Assembly (NCBI GenBank): GCA_046596415.1
Contig: JBKJML010000069.1
Coordinates: forward strand, 1 to 25,526
Reading direction: 5' to 3'
DNA: 25,526 nt
DNA from: JBKJML01 sp046596415
Lineage (GTDB): Bacteria; Actinomycetota; Thermoleophilia; Gaiellales; Gaiellaceae
Shown here: positions 20,755 to 25,526 of the stretch, in pieces
How the letters are laid out: every line of letters begins with the position of its first letter
Position numbering within the stretch: the first letter of the stretch is position 1
Position numbers and translations under genes: made by a program
Notes under the pieces: model-generated
What the model was told of the DNA's origin: nothing
Databases searched by the model: none
What the model saw: the letters and a program-made list of their open reading frames with translations, nothing else

Positions 20755-21948
20755 ATGGCAGTGACCCCGAGCGCGCACCGCTTCACGGAGCTTTTCGCAG
20801 CGCGCACGCACCTGGGCGACGGCGGGATCCTCGAGATCCTCGCCCTCTCCGGGAACACCGAGCTGATCCCGTTCGCCGGCGGCTTCCCCGACCCGGCGAC
20901 CTTTCCTACGGCCGCAGTCGCTGCCTGCCTCGAGCAGATCGTCGCCTCGGGCGAGCCTACGGCCTTCCAGTACTCGCCGACGCGCGGCCTGCCGGGGACG
21001 CTCGACGCGCTCGCCGCACGGCTCGAGGCGCTGCAGGGCCGCCGCCCGGCCGACGGCGAACTGCTGGTCACGAGCGGCGGGATCGAAGGGCTCGAGCTCG
21101 TCGGCAAGACGTTCCTCGACCGGGGCGATGTCGTCGTCGTCGAAGGCCCGACCTATCTCGGCGGGATCATGGCGTTCCGCGGCTTCGAGGCCGAGGTCGT
21201 CGCCGTCTCGATCGACGAGAGCGGTCTCGACGTGGCGGAGCTCGAACGGACGCTCCGGGCAGGCCTGCGGCCGAAGCTCCTCTACACGATCCCTGACCAC
21301 CAGAACCCGGCCGGGGTGACGCTCACGACCGAGCGCCGCCGGGCCCTGGTCGAGCTCGCGGCGCGCTACGGCTTCCTGATCGTCGAGGACGTGGCCTATC
21401 GCGAGCTTGGCTTCGACGGCACCGCGCTGCCGAGCCTCTGGAACCTCGATCCAGCGGTCGTCGTCCAGCTCGGAACGACGTCGAAGACCTTCTTCCCGGG
21501 CCTGCGCCTCGGCTGGGCCGCAGGCCCCGCCGAGGTGGTCGCCGAGCTCACCGTCGCGAAGCAGAACACCGACCAGTGCTCCTCCGCGCTCGGCCAGAGC
21601 CTGTGGGCGGCCTACGCGCGCTCGGGCGCCCTCGACGAGCAGCTCGTCCGCTCACGCGGCCTGTATGCGCGCCGTTGCGCGCTCCTGCTCGACGCCTTCG
21701 AGCGCCACCTGCCCAAGACGGTGCGTTGGACGAGGCCGAGCGGCGGCTTCTTCTCCTGGGTGACGCTCCCGGACGGCTTCGACGCCGTCGCCTTCGCCCG
21801 TCAGGCGGCTGCTGTGGGGGTCGCCGTCGTCCCGGGCGGCCCGTTCTATCCCGACGGCCGCGGCACCGCGAGCCTGCGCATCTCGTTCAGCCGGGTCGCG
21901 GACGAGTCGATCGAGCCGGGCGTCGAACGCCTGGCGTCGCTCGTCTAG
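20755..21948 (+). CDS. PLP-dependent aminotransferase, fold type I (LysN/AspC-like, MocR-type catalytic domain)
   Basis: A 397-residue class I/II aminotransferase. Seen are FAGGFPDPATFP and FQYSPTRGLPGTLDALAARL, typical of 2-aminoadipate/aromatic aminotransferases of the LysN group. LLVTSGGIEGLELV, the PDHQNPAGVTLT block with the PLP-ring Asn, and EDVAYRELGFDG follow. The Schiff-base lysine is in TTSKTFFPGLRLGW, and LRISFSR holds the carboxylate-binding Arg. There is no N-terminal GntR domain, so it is an enzyme rather than a regulator. The exact substrate is not predictable; aromatic or branched amino acids or 2-aminoadipate are likely. It converges on the MFS gene, sharing the palindromic stop CTAG. 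Confidence 0.9.
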   Translation: MAVTPSAHRFTELFAARTHLGDGGILEILALSGNTELIPFAGGFPDPATFPTAAVAACLEQIVASGEPTAFQYSPTRGLPGTLDALAARLEALQGRRPADGELLVTSGGIEGLELVGKTFLDRGDVVVVEGPTYLGGIMAFRGFEAEVVAVSIDESGLDVAELERTLRAGLRPKLLYTIPDHQNPAGVTLTTERRRALVELAARYGFLIVEDVAYRELGFDGTALPSLWNLDPAVVVQLGTTSKTFFPGLRLGWAAGPAEVVAELTVAKQNTDQCSSALGQSLWAAYARSGALDEQLVRSRGLYARRCALLLDAFERHLPKTVRWTRPSGGFFSWVTLPDGFDAVAFARQAAAVGVAVVPGGPFYPDGRGTASLRISFSRVADESIEPGVERLASLV

Positions 21949-23153
21949 ACGCGTTCCTCGAGCCCCCGCCCGAGTGCGGCGAGGATCGAGGCGAGCAGCG
22001 CACCGCCGACCCCGAAGCTGAACGCTGCTCTCGGCCCGGAGTAGTCGACGAGCGCGCCGCCGGCCGCCGTGCCGGCCGCGATCCCAGTCGAGATCGCGGT
22101 GCCGATCCAGGCGAACGACTCGGCCGCGGTGCCACGCTTCGCGACGTGGTCGACCAGGCCGAAGGTCGCCATGAACGCCGGTGCGATCGGCAACCCGGCC
22201 ACGAAGGCGAGCACCGAGAGCATCGTCAGCGAGGTGGCGAGCAGCGGCAACGCGAGCGCCACGACGAGGAGCGCCGCCGAAACCCGCAGCAGGCGGAGTG
22301 GGTGCCCCACGGTGCGCGAGCCGGCGACGAGCCCGCCGACGAGGCTGCCACCGGCGAAGAGGGCGAGTGGGATACCGCCGAGCTCCACCTGCCCCTGCGC
22401 GTCGGCGAAGGCGGGCATGCCGACTTCGGTGCCGCCGAACGCGAGCCCGCAACTCGTCGCGAAGAGGACGACGGTGCGAACGCCCGGCGACTCGAGCGCG
22501 CCGAAGATCGAGGTCGCGTGCCGCTCCTCCTCCGGCTGCCACGCACGCATCGCGGGCGTGAGCGCGAAGACGGCGGTGCCGACACCGCAGGCCGCGGCCG
22601 CGACGGCGACCGCGGCGACCGGTGAGACGACCGCGGCGAGCAGCGCGACGAGCGCCGGGCCGACGACGAAGACGATCTCCTGCAGCGAAGCCTCGAGCGC
22701 GTAGGCGGAGGACAGGAGCTCCTTGCCGTTGAGCAGGCGCGGCCAGAGCGAACGCAGGGACGAGCCGACCGGTGGCAGCAAGGCCCCGGCGAGCGCTGCG
22801 CTGGCCGCGATCGCGAGCACGGGCGCGTCGGCCAGCGCCAGGCCACCGACGCCGAGGAGCAGCGCCGGGACGACCGCTGCGCGCACGAGCAGGAGCCGTG
22901 TCGCGCCGCGCCGGTCGACGAGCCGCCCGGCGATCGGCGCCCCGATCGCCGCGGCCACGAAGTACGCACCGGACACGGAGCCTGCGACTGCGAACCCCGA
23001 GCCGCTCTCGCGGATCACGAGGATGAGGCTGAGCGGGACCATCCCGATCGGCATCCGTGCCAGGAGGCCGCTGAGGATCAGGCGGCGAGTCTGCGGGACC
23101 CGGAACAGGGCGCCGTAGCGAGCGAATCCTGCGGGTGCCGTCACCTCATCCAT
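21945..23153 (-). CDS. Major facilitator superfamily transporter
   Basis: A 402-residue integral membrane protein with about twelve hydrophobic segments in two halves. GRLVDRRGATRLLLVRA between helices 2 and 3 matches the MFS loop motif (G-X-L-X-D-R-X-G). LEASLQEIVFVVGPALVALLAAV resembles the drug/sugar efflux members. Substrate is unknown; efflux of a small molecule is the usual guess. I chose ATG 23153, with AGGA about eight bases upstream, over the ATG nine bases earlier and the long extended frame. Its stop TAG overlaps the convergent aminotransferase stop within CTAG. Confidence 0.88.
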   Translation of the reverse strand: MDEVTAPAGFARYGALFRVPQTRRLILSGLLARMPIGMVPLSLILVIRESGSGFAVAGSVSGAYFVAAAIGAPIAGRLVDRRGATRLLLVRAAVVPALLLGVGGLALADAPVLAIAASAALAGALLPPVGSSLRSLWPRLLNGKELLSSAYALEASLQEIVFVVGPALVALLAAVVSPVAAVAVAAAACGVGTAVFALTPAMRAWQPEEERHATSIFGALESPGVRTVVLFATSCGLAFGGTEVGMPAFADAQGQVELGGIPLALFAGGSLVGGLVAGSRTVGHPLRLLRVSAALLVVALALPLLATSLTMLSVLAFVAGLPIAPAFMATFGLVDHVAKRGTAAESFAWIGTAISTGIAAGTAAGGALVDYSGPRAAFSFGVGGALLASILAALGRGLEERV

Positions 23154-23238
23154 ACGGGCCATCCTGCACGAGCGCAGCCAATCCGCCGGCGCCCTGCCGT
23201 CCGTAGTAGCGAGCGCAACCAACGGAGGGGGAAGAACA

Positions 23239-24189
23239 ATGAAGCGGCTCGGTCTTCTACTGGCACTCGTCGCGGTCGCCGCGACCACGATGACGACCGC
23301 GACGGCAGCCACCGACGCGAAACGGACGATCTGCCACCGAACAGCGTCGAGCAAGACGCCGTACGTCAAGGTCAGCGTCTCCGCGAAGCAGCTCGCCGCG
23401 CACCTGAAGCACGCCCCGGACATCTCTCCGGTGCCGGCGGGCGGCTGCCCGAAGACGCTCCTCGCGACCTCGGGCGGCACTGCGTTCACCGTCGCGCTCA
23501 CCGGTGAGACCGAGAGCCCGGCCGGCGATCCCGTCGCCACCGGCACGGCCACGATCCGGGCCCGCGCCGGGCAAGGCCAGGTCTGTTACCGGCTCGCCGC
23601 GAAGAACCTCCCGGCCGCCGCTGCAGCGCACATCCACGCTGGTGCCGCAGGGACGGCGGGCAACGTCGTCGTTCCGCTCAAGACGCCGAACGGCGCCGGC
23701 ATGGCCGCCGGCTGCGCGAACGTCGCCCGCACGGTCGTGAAGGCGATCCTCGCCGCACCGGCCGCGCACTACGTGAACGTGCACACGAGCGAGTTCCCGG
23801 CGGGCGCGATCCGCGGGCAGCTCACCGGCACCTCGACGACGTCGTTCGGAACGACCTTCACCCCGACGTTGAAGGGCACGACCGAGCCGGGCGCGTCGGG
23901 AACGGCGGTCGTCCGGATCCGCAAGGACGCAGGCCTCGTCTGCTACCGCCTGCAGGTCGCGGGCGTCACGCTGCCCACGACGGGGGCGCACATCCATCGG
24001 GGTGCGGCCGGCACGAACGGCCCTGTCGTCGTCCCCTTCACGCCTCCGGGCGCGTCGGCGACCTCGTCAGGCTGCCTCACGAGCTCGGCGGCGCTGATCG
24101 ACGAGATCCTCGCGTCGCCCGCAGGGTTCTACGTGAACGTGCACACGACCCAGAACCCCGGTGGCGCGATCCGGGCGCAGCTGGGCTAG
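23239..24189 (+). CDS. Secreted protein with two CHRD domains
   Basis: A 316-residue exported protein. A signal peptide (MKRLGLLLALVAVAATTMTTATA) is followed by RTICHRTASSKTPYVKVSVSAKQLAAHL...PAGGCP, a cysteine-containing motif common in secreted actinobacterial proteins. Two CHRD repeats then follow, about 80-198 and 205-316. Each has a VCYRL strand, an AHIH(A/R)GAAGT turn and a final YVNVHT...(A/G)GAIR(G/A)QL strand. CHRD domains, named for chordin, are beta-rich extracellular modules of unknown bacterial role. The conserved His residues might bind metal, which is inference. A strong GGAGGGGG ribosome-binding site precedes ATG 23239. A bidirectional terminator follows. Confidence 0.9.
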   Translation: MKRLGLLLALVAVAATTMTTATAATDAKRTICHRTASSKTPYVKVSVSAKQLAAHLKHAPDISPVPAGGCPKTLLATSGGTAFTVALTGETESPAGDPVATGTATIRARAGQGQVCYRLAAKNLPAAAAAHIHAGAAGTAGNVVVPLKTPNGAGMAAGCANVARTVVKAILAAPAAHYVNVHTSEFPAGAIRGQLTGTSTTSFGTTFTPTLKGTTEPGASGTAVVRIRKDAGLVCYRLQVAGVTLPTTGAHIHRGAAGTNGPVVVPFTPPGASATSSGCLTSSAALIDEILASPAGFYVNVHTTQNPGGAIRAQLG

Positions 24190-24201
24190 AGGAACGGCCG
24201 G

Positions 24202-24241
24202 TGGGTGGGGCGGCCGCGTCGAAGCGCGGCCGCCCCACCCA
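24202..24241. terminator. Bidirectional terminator between CHRD gene and DUF6351-like gene
   Basis: A perfect 17-base-pair stem (24202-24218 with 24225-24241) closes the six-base loop TCGAAG. It lies in a 58-bp gap between convergent stops at 24189 and 24248. It is extremely GC-rich with no U-tract, as is common for actinobacterial terminators. Confidence 0.8.
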
Positions 24242-24247
24242 GCCGCG

Positions 24248-25447
24248 TTACTTCTTCGCGCCCTGCGAGCTGCCGGAGAGCTCCGGCGGCAGGCCCAGGT
24301 CGCCCTTCGAGTAGTCGCAGACCCCGGTCGGGAAGATCGCCTTCAGGCGGGCGATCTCCGCCTCGGTCGGCTTCCACGAGCCGTAGAGGCCGTGCGCGAG
24401 CGCCCGCTCGACCGGCTGCGTCTGGCACTTGAAGACGCCGCCCTCGATCGGCCCGCCCGCGACGATCCGCGAGGTGCGAAACGGCGGGAACTGCTGCGCG
24501 CAGGCACCCTTCGGCCCGTCGTCGAGGATCCCGTTCCAGACGTCGTTGCCGCTCGCGATCAGCGACCCGTTCGTCGCGAAGCAGGAGTCGACTGCACCTG
24601 CCGGCTTGTTCTCCCCGACGCTCTGCTCCGGGTTGGCCTTGATGTTCGCGAGCCAGCGATCGAGCACCAGCAACGCCTGAGGCGTCTGGTCGAACCGCGG
24701 CCCGGTGAGCGATGCGGCTGTGAACCAGATCAGCTGGTTCGACGTGTCGCCGTCGTAGTTCAGCAGCCGCTGCCTCGATGCGAACGACTGGTGCGAGTTG
24801 TGCATGTCGAGCAGCGGCTCGAGGTAGTGGCGCCAGTCGATCACCGGGATGTCGAGCTTGCCGCGGAAGACCATCCCCGACCGGTAGGCCGCGTACTGCG
24901 CCTTGCGATCGCCCTCGCGGCGTGGCGCAGGGGTCGCCCCACCGTCCGGAGAGAGCTGCATGTTCCGCGCGCTCCAGACGTCGGGCGGTTGGGAGGCGCA
25001 GAGGGCCCCGATGAACGGGCAACCCTCCTGCACCATGTCCTTCGGCTCCTTCCACGACCCGGCGTTCGCGTTCAGATCGAGGAACTGCTCCGGCGTGATC
25101 GCGCCGCTGCGGAGCGCGGCAAGCCCGTACTGGACGCCGACGTTGTCCCATGGCGAGCGTGCGTAGCCGCTCTCGTCGGTGCCGTAGATGTTGACGAGGT
25201 CGCCCCAGTGCGTCCACTCGACCGCCGCCTGCTGCGCCGGCGTGACTCCCGGTGCCGTGCCGTAGTGCGGGTTGAACGTGAGCGGCGAGAGGCCGCGCCA
25301 GCCGTTGATGCACTCGGTCGAGCCGGGCTTCGGCATGTACGGCATCAGCACGGCGTACGGGTTCGGGACGAGCGCGGACGCGTTCATGCCCTCGATCAGC
25401 GTCCGGCTGACCCATGTCCGCCACATCGAGAGTGGATCGACGAGCAC
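24248..25447 (-). CDS. DUF6351-like protein, C-terminal part
   Basis: The visible 399 codons resemble the C-terminal half of DUF6351 proteins, large actinobacterial secreted alpha/beta-hydrolase-like proteins. Seen are ECINGWRGLSPLTFNPHYGT, YARSPWDNVGVQYGLAALRSGAITPEQFLDLNA, VFRGKLDIPVIDWRHYLEP, FKCQTQPVERAL and the end motif IFPTGVCDYSKGDLG. Six or so cysteines suggest an extracytoplasmic place. GTG 25447 is only the first start codon in frame. Coding-like sequence (TIHVGDCELLERWADSK) continues upstream to a TGA at 25511-25513, 13 bases from the window edge. So the true start is outside or the frame is broken. It may be a pseudogene or carry a sequencing frameshift. Confidence 0.6.
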   Translation of the reverse strand: MLVDPLSMWRTWVSRTLIEGMNASALVPNPYAVLMPYMPKPGSTECINGWRGLSPLTFNPHYGTAPGVTPAQQAAVEWTHWGDLVNIYGTDESGYARSPWDNVGVQYGLAALRSGAITPEQFLDLNANAGSWKEPKDMVQEGCPFIGALCASQPPDVWSARNMQLSPDGGATPAPRREGDRKAQYAAYRSGMVFRGKLDIPVIDWRHYLEPLLDMHNSHQSFASRQRLLNYDGDTSNQLIWFTAASLTGPRFDQTPQALLVLDRWLANIKANPEQSVGENKPAGAVDSCFATNGSLIASGNDVWNGILDDGPKGACAQQFPPFRTSRIVAGGPIEGGVFKCQTQPVERALAHGLYGSWKPTEAEIARLKAIFPTGVCDYSKGDLGLPPELSGSSQGAKK

Positions 25448-25526
25448 CTTCGAGTCGGCCCAGCGCTCGAGCAGCTCGCAGTCGCCGACGTGGATCGTAC
25501 CCGGACATGGTCACGCAGACGATCCA

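Noticed and set aside
25511..25513. Second possible selenocysteine TGA in the DUF6351-like gene
   Set aside because: No GGTC-type hairpin follows, the family is not known for Sec, and a neighbouring frame looks coding, which fits a frameshift better.
24186..25514. 442-codon minus-strand frame beside the DUF6351-like ORF
   Set aside because: Arg/Ala/Gly-rich shadow in another frame; the 24248-25447 frame has the recognisable conserved motifs. Only the first few codons (near 25500) might belong to the real gene through a frameshift.
1..25526. CRISPR array, integrase, IS transposase or prophage genes
   Set aside because: No regularly spaced direct repeats and no recombinase or transposase motifs were found in any frame; the only mobile-like DNA is the two non-coding foldback elements.

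Overview
The window looks like chromosomal DNA from a high-GC actinobacterium, most likely class Thermoleophilia (Gaiellales/Solirubrobacterales-like). The basis is strongly G/C-ending codons, a class II DAHP synthase and TyrA-ACT, tandem M29 aminopeptidases, many start codons preceded at 6-9 nt by a TANNNT -10-like box (leaderless starts), and secreted CHRD proteins. The lineage is inferred from style and family content, not from a marker search.

Layout. 1-5440 (minus strand) is an aromatic/nucleotide/lipid housekeeping operon: class II DAHP synthase, tyrA-ACT, aroA, cmk, plsC and the start of der. The last five genes are joined by four ATGA overlaps. A ~217-bp foldback element sits between DAHP synthase and tyrA. 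5651-7296 (plus) holds trpS and a translationally coupled MerB-like gene whose reading frame crosses an in-frame TGA at the catalytic-cysteine position. A SECIS-like GGTC-loop hairpin follows, so I read it as a selenoprotein. 7262-7975 (minus) is a RsuA/RluB-type pseudouridine synthase. 7997-10392 (plus) holds two tandem M29 aminopeptidases. 10533-13016 (minus) holds scpB, scpA, lgt and a small conserved protein. 13201-14465 (minus) is an ECF sigma factor with a membrane-anchored partner. 14502-14924 (plus) is a glyoxalase-fold protein, followed by a second foldback element at 14921-15090. 15088-16594 (minus) holds two exported proteins. 16657-20055 (minus) is dnaE. 20148-20654 (minus) holds a shortened DUF1579-like gene and two overlapping mini-ORFs. 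20755-21948 (plus) is a PLP aminotransferase and 21945-23153 (minus) an MFS transporter. 23239-24189 (plus) is a two-domain CHRD secreted protein. 24248 to the window end (minus) is the C-terminal part of a DUF6351-like protein.

How it fits together. The minus-strand order lgt-scpA-scpB ... rluB ... DAHPS-tyrA-aroA-cmk-plsC-der resembles the familiar scp-rluB-cmk-der housekeeping cluster of Gram-positive bacteria, here interrupted by plus-strand modules (the aminopeptidase pair and trpS-merB-like). The most interesting item is the MerB-like selenoprotein candidate. The two foldback (MITE-like) elements come next. Removing each one restores a tight gene junction with a shared or adjacent stop codon. 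No rRNA, tRNA, CRISPR array, transposase gene or selenocysteine machinery gene was found in the window.
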